Shown: positions 15,160 through 23,913 of the stretch, one piece after another
Numbering within the stretch: the stretch's first letter is position 1
Layout of the letters: every line of letters starts with the position of its first letter
Assembly (NCBI GenBank): GCA_017650905.1
Contig: JAGCDZ010000094.1
Coordinates: 1-35,845 of the forward strand
Length of the DNA stretch: 35,845 nt
Direction: 5' to 3'
Source: Prevotella sp.
GTDB taxonomy: Bacteria > Bacteroidota > Bacteroidia > Bacteroidales > Bacteroidaceae
Notes under the pieces: model-generated
Seen by the model: only the letters and a program-made list of their open reading frames with translations
Told to the model about the DNA's origin: nothing
Database searches by the model: none
Position numbers and translations under genes: made by a program

Positions 15160-16190
15160 TATGTGTTCAGGATTCTTTCGAGTTCATCGATCTCCTCTTC
15201 CGTCGTCGACCAACTGGTGACGAACCGACAGATGGTATGATAATGGTCTGTCTGACCGAAATGGGTGAACTGCACCTTTTGGCTGAGACGCTCTGCCTGT
15301 TCGTTGTCGATGATGACAAACTGCTGATTGGTGGGGGAGTTGACCAGAAACCGGAAGCCTTTTTTAGTGAAGATTTCCTTCATCCGCATGGCCATCCTGA
15401 TGGCATGCTCTGACAGACGGAAATACAGATCGTCGGTGAACAGTGCCTCGAACTGCAAACCGATGAGCGCACCTTTGGCTATCACAGCTCCATGCTGCTT
15501 CTGGATGGAGAAAAAATGCTTGTGAGCCTTGCGATTGGTGAAGACCACGGCCTCGCCACAGAGGGCTCCAATCTTCGTGCCACCGATATAGAAGACGTCG
15601 CAGTGGCGGGCCAGATAGGGTAGTGAGATGTCGTTACCAACGGCCATCAGACCATATCCGAGGCGGGCGCCGTCGATATAAAGGGGTATCTCATAGTTCT
15701 TACATACCTGGTAGATGTCGTCCAATTCCCTGGCACTGTAGAGCGTACCGAACTCCGTGGGGAAGGTGATATAGACGAGTCCCGGATGCACGGCATGGTC
15801 CTTGTTGCCATCGTGCATGTAGTCGTCGAGGTATTTGTCGAGTACTCTGGCTTCCAATTTGCCATCTGTGTCAGGCAGGGTAATGATCTTATGTTCGGTG
15901 AACTCTACGGCGCCGGCTTCATGCACATTGATATGCCCCGAGCCCACACAGATCACGCCCTCATATTGATAGAGCATCGAATCGATGGTGGTAGCATTGG
16001 TCTGGGTGCCGCCGGTGAGGAAGAATATCTGTGCGTCGGGCAGTCCACAGGCCTCACGGATGCGGTCCTTGGCCCGTTCAGAGAATTCGTCGAAACCGTA
16101 TGGTGTCGGCTTGGTGTCGTTGTACTTCACCAGATTGTCGATTACCTGCTGACAGGCGCCGTTGTTGTAGTCACACTCGAATGAAATCAT
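15159..16190 (-). CDS. PLP-dependent low-specificity threonine aldolase / beta-eliminating lyase family
   Basis: A 343-residue fold-type I PLP enzyme. K206 in YIGGTKIGA is the Schiff-base Lys, D173 in PLYIDGARLG binds the pyridine nitrogen, and FLTGGTQTN (57-65) forms the phosphate cup. The family cleaves L-threonine or L-allo-threonine to glycine and acetaldehyde; some members act on other beta-hydroxy amino acids. It is the last gene of the minus-strand proline/arginine operon, 39 nt after argF', and its start follows a heptamer tandem repeat. Its link to arginine or proline metabolism is not obvious and may only reflect operon placement. I give no gene symbol because substrate preference cannot be read. 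Confidence 0.87.
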   Translation of the reverse strand: MISFECDYNNGACQQVIDNLVKYNDTKPTPYGFDEFSERAKDRIREACGLPDAQIFFLTGGTQTNATTIDSMLYQYEGVICVGSGHINVHEAGAVEFTEHKIITLPDTDGKLEARVLDKYLDDYMHDGNKDHAVHPGLVYITFPTEFGTLYSARELDDIYQVCKNYEIPLYIDGARLGYGLMAVGNDISLPYLARHCDVFYIGGTKIGALCGEAVVFTNRKAHKHFFSIQKQHGAVIAKGALIGLQFEALFTDDLYFRLSEHAIRMAMRMKEIFTKKGFRFLVNSPTNQQFVIIDNEQAERLSQKVQFTHFGQTDHYHTICRFVTSWSTTEEEIDELERILNT

Positions 16191-16193
16191 CTA

Positions 16194-16220
16194 TAAACAA
16201 TAAACTTTAAACAATAAACT
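16194..16220 (-). repeat. heptamer tandem repeat before the aldolase start
   Basis: TAAAC occurs at 16194, 16201, 16208 and 16215 on the plus strand, a strict 7-nt period; on the coding strand this reads GTTTATT, GTTTAAA, GTTTATT, GTTTATA, G, then ATG at 16190. Taken differently it is a perfect 13-bp direct repeat with a 1-nt gap. Confidence 0.85.
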
Positions 16221-16229
16221 TTCTTGCCC

Positions 16230-17195
16230 TTATAAGGCTTCGAGCATCCGCTTGATGACGACGGAGCAGGAAATCTCACGGTTAGCAGCCTCGGGAATGA
16301 CGAGGGAATTGGGTGACTCGATGACATCGTCGGTCACGATGAGGTTGCGGCGGACGGGCAGACAGTGCATGAACTTGCCGTTGTTAGTCCACGACATGTG
16401 TTCAGTGTCGACAGTCCACGACATATCCTTTGAAGTGATCTTGCCGTAGTCGGCAGGATTGGTCACACCAGGGTTGCTCCAGTTCTTGGCGTAGATGAAG
16501 TCAGCACCTTCAAAAGCCTTCTTCTGGTCATACTCTACCTGAGCATCGCCGATGAACTTTGGATCGAGCTCATAGCCTTCGGGGTGGGTGATGACGAGGT
16601 CCACATCGGGCGCGGCATTCATCCACTGAGCGAAACTGTTGGGTACGGCCTGAGGCAAGGCACGGCAATGAGGCGCCCAGGTGAGGACGACCTTGGGTCG
16701 CTCTACCACCTTATGCTCCTCGATGGTAATCAGATCGGCGAAAGCCTGCAAAGGGTGAACGGTGGCGGTCTCCATGGCGAAGACAGGGCGGCCACTGTAC
16801 TTGATGAACTGATTAAGCACTGTTTCGGCATAGTCGTATTCACGGTCGGTGAGACCAGCAAATGAACGTACACCGATAAGATCGCAGTAGCATCCCATAA
16901 CGGGGATGGCTTCGAGCAGGTGCTCGCTCTTGTCGCCATCCATGATGACACCACGCTCGGTCTCGAGTTTCCAGGCACCGGCGTTCACATCGAGCACGAT
17001 GACGTTCATGCCGAGGTTCATGGCAGCTTTCTGGGTAGACAGACGGGTGCGCAGACTATTGTTAAAGAAGATCATCATCAGGGTCTTGTTCTTGCCAAGA
17101 TGCTGATACTTGTAGCGATCGTTCTTGATCTCAAATGCTTCGGCCATCGCCTTGTCCAGCGGGCCGAGGTCTTGTACGTTAATGAAAGTTTTCAT
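16230..17195 (-). CDS. argF': N-acyl-ornithine (acetyl- or succinyl-) carbamoyltransferase
   Basis: A 321-residue transcarbamylase of the Bacteroidetes type, making N-acyl-citrulline from N-acyl-ornithine and carbamoyl phosphate. Carbamoyl-phosphate loop SLRTRLSTQKA, HPLQAFADL, and HCLPVRRN near the C-terminus are all present. It aligns closely with the B. fragilis N-succinylornithine enzyme as I recall it. At the position recalled as deciding acyl specificity (Pro90 in B. fragilis, Glu92 in the Xanthomonas N-acetyl enzyme) this protein has Ser90, in GDKSEH. I chose M at 17195 because it matches the B. fragilis start; M at 17210 would add 5 residues. It lies 24 nt after proA, with a short heptamer repeat in the gap. 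Confidence 0.93.
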   Translation of the reverse strand: MKTFINVQDLGPLDKAMAEAFEIKNDRYKYQHLGKNKTLMMIFFNNSLRTRLSTQKAAMNLGMNVIVLDVNAGAWKLETERGVIMDGDKSEHLLEAIPVMGCYCDLIGVRSFAGLTDREYDYAETVLNQFIKYSGRPVFAMETATVHPLQAFADLITIEEHKVVERPKVVLTWAPHCRALPQAVPNSFAQWMNAAPDVDLVITHPEGYELDPKFIGDAQVEYDQKKAFEGADFIYAKNWSNPGVTNPADYGKITSKDMSWTVDTEHMSWTNNGKFMHCLPVRRNLIVTDDVIESPNSLVIPEAANREISCSVVIKRMLEAL

Positions 17196-17219
17196 ATTGT
17201 TTAAACTCAAAACTCATTA

Positions 17220-18461
17220 TTATTCTCTAATTTGCCCTTCGCCCTCGATGAGCCATTTGTAGGTGCAAATTTCTTCGAGCGCCATTGGGCCGCGAGGACC
17301 GAGCTTCTGGGTGGAGATGCCGATCTCGGCACCAAGGCCGAACTGAGCGCCATCGGTAAACGAAGTAGGGGCATTCCAATAGACGCAGGCAGCGTCAATA
17401 TGCATCTGGAATTGGTGAGCTGTGGCTTCGTTCATCGTGATGATGGACTCGCTATGGCCGGAACCATACTGGTCGATATGGTCGAGTGCCTCCTCCAAAG
17501 AGGCGACGGTCTTGATAGCGAGCTTATAGTCCATGAACTCTGTGCCGTAACTGTCGGCAGTGGCATGCTCCAGATAAGGGTATTTTCCGTCGAGGCTGGC
17601 ATAGGCCTTTTCATCGGCATAGATGATGACGTTCTTTTCGGCCATAGGCTCTACTAGCTTTTCTAGATCATCTAGTCTCTCTAGATGGACTAGTAGGCAG
17701 TCCAAGGCATTGCAGACTGACACACGGCGAGTCTTGGCATTGTTTATGATGGCGCGCCCTATTTCCAGGTCGCCGTCTTTGTCGAAATAGGTATTCACCA
17801 CGCCTGCACCCGTTTCGATGACTGGGATGCGGGCCGTATCGCGGACAAAGTCGATGAGCTTGCGACCGCCACGGGGGATGCAAAGGTCTACATAGCCTAC
17901 AGCATTGAGCATCTCACCCGTAGCCTCGTGGGTGGCGGGCAGCAATGCGACGACATCTTTCGAAATACCGAATTTCTCCAGTACTTCATGAATCAGCGCC
18001 ACCTCCTCGCGATTGCTGCAGTCGGCGTCCTTACCACCCTTCAACACGCAGGCGTTGCCGCTCTTGAAACAGAGTGAGAAGACATCGAAGGTGACATTGG
18101 GACGGGCTTCGTAGATCATACCAATCACACCGAAGGGCACGCTAATGCGGCAGAGGCGCAGACCGTTGGGTAGTGTCTTCTGCTTGGTGATATGTCCTAA
18201 GGGCGAGGGCAGGGTGGCGACGTTGCGCATATCGGCAGCGATGCCTTCTAAGCGGCTCTCTGTCAACTGAAGACGGTCGTATAGAGGACTTGATGGATCC
18301 ATCTTGGCCAGATCTTCGCTATTAGCCTTAAGGATTCTTTCCTGATTATTGATGATGGCATCAGCCACGGCCAGCAGAATCTCATTCCGCTGCTTGTCGC
18401 TTAACAGGGGCAGCGTCTTGCTTGCCCGCTTTACTTTTTCAAAAGTTTCTTTCAGTTGCAT
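17220..18461 (-). CDS. proA: gamma-glutamyl phosphate reductase (glutamate-5-semialdehyde dehydrogenase)
   Basis: 413 residues. Second step of proline synthesis: NADPH-dependent reduction of gamma-glutamyl phosphate. The active-site Cys is C250 in [14 protein letters not shown]; other family signatures are [14 protein letters not shown] (111-124) and [13 protein letters not shown]. The gene overlaps proB by 10 nt, so the two are translationally coupled, as expected for enzymes that pass on a labile phosphate. Residues 257-270, right after the catalytic Cys, have Leu at every third position, all encoded by CTA followed by G, giving a strict 9-nt DNA repeat. Function is secure. Confidence 0.97.
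   Translation of the reverse strand: MQLKETFEKVKRASKTLPLLSDKQRNEILLAVADAIINNQERILKANSEDLAKMDPSSPLYDRLQLTESRLEGIAADMRNVATLPSPLGHITKQKTLPNGLRLCRISVPFGVIGMIYEARPNVTFDVFSLCFKSGNACVLKGGKDADCSNREEVALIHEVLEKFGISKDVVALLPATHEATGEMLNAVGYVDLCIPRGGRKLIDFVRDTARIPVIETGAGVVNTYFDKDGDLEIGRAIINNAKTRRVSVCNALDCLLVHLERLDDLEKLVEPMAEKNVIIYADEKAYASLDGKYPYLEHATADSYGTEFMDYKLAIKTVASLEEALDHIDQYGSGHSESIITMNEATAHQFQMHIDAACVYWNAPTSFTDGAQFGLGAEIGISTQKLGPRGPMALEEICTYKWLIEGEGQIRE
17654..17693. repeat. five CTAG tetranucleotides at exact 9-nt spacing inside proA
   Basis: CTAG starts at 17654, 17663, 17672, 17681 and 17690. On the coding strand each is a CTA leucine codon followed by G (L257, L260, L263, L266, L269). The intervening five bases vary. 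CTAG is usually rare in bacterial genomes, and CTA is an uncommon Leu codon next to the CTG/CTC used in neighbouring genes. Confidence 0.9.
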
Positions 18462-19228
18462 GGCAGGAATTCGGTATGTGGGGTTTGGTCTTTGCGTTCT
18501 ATCAGGTCTGTAAGGATGTTCTCGCGCTCGCCATTGGCGATGATGACACGGATGCCAGACTGGGAGACCTTGCTGGCTGTGGTGTATTTGGAATGCATGC
18601 CACCGCGGCCAAAAGCACTCTTTTCAGGCTGGATGTATTCAGAGAGGTCACGACCCGGGGCAACTTCTCGGATCAGTTCTGCAGTAGGGTCATCGGGATG
18701 GGTGGTGAAAATACCATCAATGTTAGAAAGCAGAATCAGTGTGTCTGCTTCCATCATTTGGGCGATAAGGCCGGAAAGTTCATCATTATCCGTAAACATC
18801 AGCTCAGTAACGGATACGGTGTCGTTTTCGTTGACGATAGGCAGGACATTGTTCTCCAGCATCACCATCATACAGGCCTGCTGGTTGCGGTATTGCTCGC
18901 CCGGCTCGAAGTTCTCTTTCATGGTCAGCACCTGGCCAACATGAATGTTGAACTCACGGAAGAGGTCATAATAGAGTCCCACGAGTTTCACCTGTCCTAC
19001 GGCAGAGAAGAGCTGGCGCTGTTCTACGGAGTCCAAAGAGTGATCTACGGTTAATTCTCTTCGTCCACAGGCCACAGCACCGGAGGATACAAGAATGACC
19101 TCTATATCATGTTTCCGTAGCCAGGCTATCTGGTCGACGAGTGCCGACATCCTGGTGACGTCGAGTTTGCCATCCTGGCGTGTTAGCACATTTGAGCCTA
19201 TTTTTATAACGATACGTCTTTTCTTCAT
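18452..19228 (-). CDS. proB: glutamate 5-kinase, short form without PUA domain
   Basis: 258 residues of amino-acid-kinase fold. First step of proline synthesis: ATP-dependent phosphorylation of glutamate. Signatures: [12 protein letters not shown] (4-15), [22 protein letters not shown], and [19 protein letters not shown] near the C-terminus. The protein stops right after the kinase domain, about 110 residues shorter than E. coli ProB (367), which carries a C-terminal PUA domain. There is no frameshift: the stop overlaps the proA start region by 10 nt, so the short form appears native. It overlaps yraN by 4 nt (ATGA). Confidence 0.95.
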   Translation of the reverse strand: MKKRRIVIKIGSNVLTRQDGKLDVTRMSALVDQIAWLRKHDIEVILVSSGAVACGRRELTVDHSLDSVEQRQLFSAVGQVKLVGLYYDLFREFNIHVGQVLTMKENFEPGEQYRNQQACMMVMLENNVLPIVNENDTVSVTELMFTDNDELSGLIAQMMEADTLILLSNIDGIFTTHPDDPTAELIREVAPGRDLSEYIQPEKSAFGRGGMHSKYTTASKVSQSGIRVIIANGERENILTDLIERKDQTPHTEFLPCN

Positions 19229-19587
19229 ATAATTGCTACATCCATGATGTGGTTGATTTCTGGTTCTGAGTCTGTCGTGCCAACGATACTGATGATATCG
19301 AAGCGCACCTCGCTATTGATATGGTGAAACTTGATATAGTGGTTGATGGCCTGTTGGAGGCTCTGCATTTTCCTATAGTCGACGGCTTCCTCCGGTTCGC
19401 CAAACACCCGATTGCGGCGTGTCTTCACCTCTACAAACACAATGGTTCCGGTTTCATCTTTGGCGATGATGTCGATGTCGCGACGCCCAGATTTCCAATC
19501 ACGCTCGATGATGGTATAGTCTTTTTCTTGCAGATAGGCTATAGCCAGGTCCTCTCCCCACTTTCCAAGTTCGTTATGCGCCGCCAT
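19225..19587 (-). CDS. YraN family protein (UPF0102)
   Basis: 120 residues with the endonuclease-like fold of UPF0102: GKWGEDLAIAYLQEKDYTIIERDWKSGRRDIDIIAKD then VFVEVKTRRN. The D-E-K pattern (DIDII, EVKTR) resembles Holliday-junction-resolvase-like nucleases, though activity is not well established in the family. It starts 3 nt after the ligase stop and overlaps proB by 4 nt. Its place in a metabolic operon is common for yraN-type genes in Bacteroidales and probably does not reflect function. Confidence 0.93.
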   Translation of the reverse strand: MAAHNELGKWGEDLAIAYLQEKDYTIIERDWKSGRRDIDIIAKDETGTIVFVEVKTRRNRVFGEPEEAVDYRKMQSLQQAINHYIKFHHINSEVRFDIISIVGTTDSEPEINHIMDVAII

Positions 19588-19590
19588 ACA

Positions 19591-21258
19591 TTATTTCTCC
19601 GCATCCTTCTTGCGGATTTCCACGCGACGGATCTTTCCGGAAATCGTCTTTGGCAATTCATCGACGAACTCCACGATACGTGGATATTTATAGGGTGCCG
19701 TCTCGCGCTTCACGTGCTGCTGCAGTTCCTTGATGAGATCTTCACCAGCCTTGTCCTTCCACTCCTTGCCGAGTACGACAGTTGCTTTAACCACCATACC
19801 GCGGATATCATCAGGCACACCAGTGATAGCGCATTCTACAACAGCTGGGTGGGTCATCAGAGCACTTTCCACTTCAAACGGACCAATACGGTAGCCGGAA
19901 GACTTGATTACATCATCGATGCGGCCCTCAAACCAGTAGTAGCCGTCCTCATCACGCCAGGCCATGTCACCTGTGTGGTAGAGCCCGTTATGCCAGGCTT
20001 CGCGGGTGAGCTCCTCATCACGATAGTAATATTTAAAAAGACCAATGGGTTTACGATCGCCTACGCGAACCACGATTTCACCCTTTTCACCATCCTCACA
20101 TGGCGTGCCGTCAGCGCGGATGAGGTCGATGTCGTATTGAGCATTAGGGATGCCCATAGAACCAGGCTTCGGTGTCATCCAAGGGAAGGTGCCCAGAGTC
20201 ATAGTGGTCTCCGTCTGTCCGAAGCCCTCCATCATCCTGATGCCAGTCTTCTCAAAGAACTTATCGTAGACGGCCGGGTTCAAAGCCTCACCAGCCGTTG
20301 TGCAGTATTCGAGGCTTGACAGGTCGTACTTCGACAGGTCTTCGCGTATCATAAAGCGGTAGATGGTGGGCGGGGCACAGAATGAAGTGACGTGGTATTT
20401 CTCCATCTGTCGGAGGAGAGTGTCGGCATTGAACTTCTCATGGTCGAACACGAACACTGTTGCGCCAGCAAACCACTGGCCATAGAACTTACCCCATACA
20501 GCCTTTCCCCAACCGGTATCGGCTACTGTCAGATGGAGCGAACCCTCGTGGAGGTTATGCCAGAAGACACCTGTTGACAGATGCCCCATGGCGTAAAGAT
20601 AGTCGTGGGCTACCATCTTCGGCTCACCGCTGGTGCCAGAAGTGAAATACATCAGCATAGTGTCATCGTTTTCGTTGACGAAGGCGGGGCGTACGAATTT
20701 CGGCGCCTGCTGCCACTCACTCTGCCAGTCGCGGAATCCCTCTGGAATGGGCTTGCCGTGATCTGTGATGGCGATATACTGTTTCACTGAGGGGCTTTCA
20801 GCCATGGCCAACTGTATCTGACTAACGACATAGGGATCGTCTACACAGATGATGGCCTTTACTGAGGCACGGGTGTTACGATATACGATGTCATGTTTTG
20901 TCAGCATGTGGGTGGCGGGAATTACGATAGCACCGATCTTACAGAGGGCTAGCATCACCACCCACCACTCGTAACGACGCTTCAGAATCAGCATCACAGG
21001 GTCGTTTTTGCCAATGCCTAATGTCTGCAGATAGCTGGCAGCCTGATCGGTCTGTTCTTTCAGCTGTCCGTATGTGGTGCGTATCTCTTCGCCCTGATCG
21101 TTTGTCCAAAGGATGGCGAGCTTCTCAGGTGCCTCCTCAGCCCACGCGTCCATCACATCGTAGGCGAAATTGAAATTCTCAGGGATAATGAACTCCAGGT
21201 TCTTGTTGTAATCCTCAACAGACGTGAACTTCGTCTGCTTTAAAAATCTCTCTATCAT
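19591..21258 (-). CDS. AMP-forming acyl-CoA synthetase (acetyl-/medium-chain type)
   Basis: A 555-residue ANL-superfamily ligase that activates a carboxylic acid as acyl-AMP and then acyl-CoA. Motifs in order: P-loop YFTSGTSGEPKMV (about 204-216), GFGQTETT (about 346-353), YHTGDMAWRDEDGYYWFEGRIDDVIKSSGYRIGP and catalytic Lys motif KTISGKIRR close to the C-terminus. It lacks the long N-terminal extension of E. coli Acs, fitting the short acyl-CoA synthetase branch. It lies 11 nt after a gene for an XRE-cupin regulator, a pairing that suggests local sensing of an acid or related ligand (inference). Substrate cannot be read from sequence. Confidence 0.9.
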   Translation of the reverse strand: MIERFLKQTKFTSVEDYNKNLEFIIPENFNFAYDVMDAWAEEAPEKLAILWTNDQGEEIRTTYGQLKEQTDQAASYLQTLGIGKNDPVMLILKRRYEWWVVMLALCKIGAIVIPATHMLTKHDIVYRNTRASVKAIICVDDPYVVSQIQLAMAESPSVKQYIAITDHGKPIPEGFRDWQSEWQQAPKFVRPAFVNENDDTMLMYFTSGTSGEPKMVAHDYLYAMGHLSTGVFWHNLHEGSLHLTVADTGWGKAVWGKFYGQWFAGATVFVFDHEKFNADTLLRQMEKYHVTSFCAPPTIYRFMIREDLSKYDLSSLEYCTTAGEALNPAVYDKFFEKTGIRMMEGFGQTETTMTLGTFPWMTPKPGSMGIPNAQYDIDLIRADGTPCEDGEKGEIVVRVGDRKPIGLFKYYYRDEELTREAWHNGLYHTGDMAWRDEDGYYWFEGRIDDVIKSSGYRIGPFEVESALMTHPAVVECAITGVPDDIRGMVVKATVVLGKEWKDKAGEDLIKELQQHVKRETAPYKYPRIVEFVDELPKTISGKIRRVEIRKKDAEK

Positions 21259-21269
21259 GTTTGTCTAGT

Positions 21270-21827
21270 TTATTCTACTGTGAATGCTAGGAATTTCACG
21301 GGTTTATCGCCGACGGCCAGCATACCATGAGGTTTTGTTGAGTCGAAGTAAATACTATCGCCCTCCTCTAAAATGATGGTCTTTCCGCCGATGTAGAGTT
21401 CCATCTTACCCTCCAGAATCAGGTTGAACTCCTGTCCTGGGTGGGAATTCTTGTAGATAGTGCGAACCCCAGGTTTAGGCTCTACCGTTACAATGAAGAC
21501 ATCGGCCTTGTGCCCCACAAAACCACCTACGAGCGACTGGTACTTGTAAGCCTTTGTGCGTTCAATGCTCATACCCTGTCCCTTGCGTGTTACGTAATAT
21601 GATTTCATGTGTGGTGACTCGGCGAAGATCAGTTCTTCTGTCGACACACCGTATTTATGGGCAATCTTCATCAGGTTCGAAATCGTGATGTCAAGTTCGC
21701 CTGCCTCAATCTTCTCATACTTTTCCGCATTAATGCCGATGGTCTCTGCCATCTCACTCACTGGAATGTCGAGCACATCGCGCAGTCCGCGTAAACGCTC
21801 ACCTATTTGTTTTAATTGTTCGTCCAT
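21270..21827 (-). CDS. XRE-family regulator with C-terminal cupin domain
   Basis: 185 residues. Helix-turn-helix of the XRE/Cro type at about 6-60 (IGERLRGLRDVLDIPVSEMAETIGINAEKYEKIEAG), linker, then a cupin beta-barrel at about 110-183 (HPGQEFNLILEGKMELYIGGKTIILEEGDSIYFDSTKPHG). Proteins of this build sense a small ligand in the cupin and repress or activate adjacent genes. It is encoded directly before the acyl-CoA synthetase inside the proline/arginine operon, so it may control that enzyme or the whole operon. The ATG is at 21827-21825; the 30-nt gap to proC is AT-rich. Confidence 0.92.
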   Translation of the reverse strand: MDEQLKQIGERLRGLRDVLDIPVSEMAETIGINAEKYEKIEAGELDITISNLMKIAHKYGVSTEELIFAESPHMKSYYVTRKGQGMSIERTKAYKYQSLVGGFVGHKADVFIVTVEPKPGVRTIYKNSHPGQEFNLILEGKMELYIGGKTIILEEGDSIYFDSTKPHGMLAVGDKPVKFLAFTVE

Positions 21828-21857
21828 AATCTATTTTTGTCAACTGTAAACTTATTG

Positions 21858-22637
21858 TTATTTCGCTCCTGCCTTGAGGCCTCGGATGACGGCTGAAGTA
21901 AACCCGGCATGTTCCATCTCATTGAGGCCCTTGATAGTGACACCACCTGGGGTTGTCACCAGATCAATGGCTGCCTCTGGGTGTAGCCCGCTGGCTTCGA
22001 GCAATTCCACTGCCCCTTTCATCGTCTGCATCACTATGGTCTTGGCATCGTCGGCCTTAAAACCTAACTCCACACCGCCCTCGGAGGCTGCACGGATATA
22101 ACGCATAGCATAAGCGATGCCACAGGAGGCGAGTGTTGTACCTGCTGCCAGGTGTTGCTCGTCAGTAATCAGGGTGCTGCCCATTTCATCGAATATGTTT
22201 ACCACTGTCTGAGTATCCTCTTCTGATGCGCCTACGGGTACGATAAAGGTCATCGATGCCATTTCTGCGATGGCGATATTGGGAATCACCAGGAACAGGG
22301 GAGGGCAGTTCTCACCCAACCATCCCTTAATGCTCTCAGACGATACGCCTGCTGCAATGACAATCAGTATCTGCTTTTGGGGATTCAGTTCTGGTTTGAT
22401 GTCCGTCAGCACACGCTCTACCAACCAGGGCTTGACGACAACACAGACAATGTCGGCTGTATCAGCAGCCAATTTGTTGTCAGTTGTCACGCTGACGCCT
22501 GTTTTCGCAAATTTTTCTACTACGGCTTGCGAAGGATCGCTCACGGTGATGTCTTCGTTTCTAAACTGCTGGCCTTTAATAAGGCCTTCTACGGTGGCGC
22601 CGCCCATGGCGCCTGCACCGATTACTGCTATTTTCAT
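21858..22637 (-). CDS. proC: pyrroline-5-carboxylate reductase
   Basis: 259 residues. Last step of proline synthesis: NAD(P)H reduction of pyrroline-5-carboxylate. N-terminal Rossmann motif VIGAGAMGGATVEGLI (5-20); C-terminal family signature GVTIKGLNEMEHAGFTSAVIRGL with the preceding VTTPGG. The start overlaps the argD stop by 4 nt. With proB and proA in the same operon, the full proline route from glutamate is encoded here. Confidence 0.96.
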   Translation of the reverse strand: MKIAVIGAGAMGGATVEGLIKGQQFRNEDITVSDPSQAVVEKFAKTGVSVTTDNKLAADTADIVCVVVKPWLVERVLTDIKPELNPQKQILIVIAAGVSSESIKGWLGENCPPLFLVIPNIAIAEMASMTFIVPVGASEEDTQTVVNIFDEMGSTLITDEQHLAAGTTLASCGIAYAMRYIRAASEGGVELGFKADDAKTIVMQTMKGAVELLEASGLHPEAAIDLVTTPGGVTIKGLNEMEHAGFTSAVIRGLKAGAK

Positions 22638-23773
22638 AATTCTTCTGGTTTAACTCTTATCAGCCTCTCTATAAAGTCATCAGCCTCTGCTTTCGTGAGA
22701 CAAAGGGGCGGTAGCAGGCGCAGAATATTCTGTCCGGCACAGCCAGTGAAGCAGTGTTCATGTTTGATAAGAGGCTTGCGTACCATTGCGTGAGGCATAT
22801 CCAGCTCAATGCCAATCATCAGTCCGCGACCACGCACCTCCTTGATGTGAGAACTTCCAATGTTTCTGATGCCTTCCATCAGGTAGTCGCCTATCACACG
22901 GGCATTTTCAACTAATCCCTCATCCTCGAACACGTCGAGCACAGCGAGGGCAGCTGCACAGGCCAGATGGTTGCCGCCAAAGGTCGTTCCCAACTGTCCA
23001 TAGACGGGTTCGAAATCTGGGCTTATCAGTACAGCTCCCATGGGGAATCCATTGGCTATGCCCTTAGCCACCGTGATGATATCAGGCTTGATGCCCAGCC
23101 ATTGGTGAGCAAAAAACTTGCCACTTCGTCCATAACCACATTGTATTTCGTCGCAAATCAGCACAGCACCATAGCGCTTGCAGGCATAAGCCAATCCCTG
23201 AGCGAACTCGGGTGTAGCCATCTGGATGCCACCCACACCCTGGATGCATTCCAGAATCACAGCAGCAACACCTCCCTTCGATAACTCGCGCACCCAGGGC
23301 TCCAGGTCATTCATCGGCAGGAAACGTACATGGTGGTTGTCATTGATGGGAGCGACAATCTTGGGATTATTCGTCACCTCAACAGCCAGTGAAGTACGTC
23401 CGTGGAAAGCTTTCTCGCAACTCAGCACTCGTGTGTTGCCTGTTTTAAAGGATGCCAGTTTCAGGGCGTTCTCATTGGCTTCGGCACCGCTGTTAATCAG
23501 AAACAGCTGGTAGTCGTCATAGCCACAGATCTTACCCAGTCTCTCAGCCAGTTCCACCTGCAGTTTGTTAATTACCGAGTTGGAATAGAAGGCTATCTTA
23601 CTGAGTTGTTCAGTCACTTTTTCCTGATAGTGTGGATGAGAGTGCCCGATACTGATCACGGCATGTCCACCATAGAGGTCCAGATACTCCTGACCTTTCT
23701 CGTCCCATACCTTACAGCCCTTGCCCTTTACAATGTTTACATCGAAGAGCGGATATACGTCGAATAGTTTCAT
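22634..23773 (-). CDS. argD: N-acylornithine aminotransferase (acetyl-/succinylornithine type)
   Basis: A 379-residue class III PLP aminotransferase converting N-acyl-glutamate semialdehyde to N-acyl-ornithine. Features: GGHAVISIGHSHP (35-47), INSGAEANENALKLA (93-107), ILCDEIQ-type motif LICDEIQCGYGRSGK (205-219) and Schiff-base K237 in TVAKGIANGFPMG. It is the first gene of the nine-gene minus-strand operon, with its own -7 element and ArgR-like sequences upstream. In many Bacteroidales argD directly follows argC; here argC ends 7.5 kb away. As with argF', the acyl group (acetyl or succinyl) is not resolved. Confidence 0.93.
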   Translation of the reverse strand: MKLFDVYPLFDVNIVKGKGCKVWDEKGQEYLDLYGGHAVISIGHSHPHYQEKVTEQLSKIAFYSNSVINKLQVELAERLGKICGYDDYQLFLINSGAEANENALKLASFKTGNTRVLSCEKAFHGRTSLAVEVTNNPKIVAPINDNHHVRFLPMNDLEPWVRELSKGGVAAVILECIQGVGGIQMATPEFAQGLAYACKRYGAVLICDEIQCGYGRSGKFFAHQWLGIKPDIITVAKGIANGFPMGAVLISPDFEPVYGQLGTTFGGNHLACAAALAVLDVFEDEGLVENARVIGDYLMEGIRNIGSSHIKEVRGRGLMIGIELDMPHAMVRKPLIKHEHCFTGCAGQNILRLLPPLCLTKAEADDFIERLIRVKPEEL

Positions 23774-23800
23774 ATTGTCAAGTCTTTATATAATCGCGTG

Positions 23801-23913
23801 CAAAGTTACTGCAAAATTCCGATAAACCGTCACTTTCGCTCGTATTTTTGCATAAAATTGTAGAAAATGCCCTTTATTATGCATAAGGCAGGCATAAATA
23901 TGCTGTGCAAAAA
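23801..23913 (-). promoter_or_regulatory. argD operon promoter region with ArgR-like sites
   Basis: A -7 element TAACTTTG reads on the minus strand at 23808-23801; no consensus -33 is seen. Upstream lie TATTTTTGCATAAAATT (23843-23859), an imperfect palindrome around TGCA, then TTATTATGCATAA (23874-23886) and GGCATAAATATGC (23891-23903). The first 11 bases, TATTTTTGCAT, occur again in the argR promoter region (34661-34671) in the same orientation. This supports shared arginine control. Confidence 0.6.

Noticed and set aside
19321-20319. 332-codon open frame on the plus strand
   Set aside because: Antisense to yraN and the acyl-CoA ligase, both with complete family motifs.
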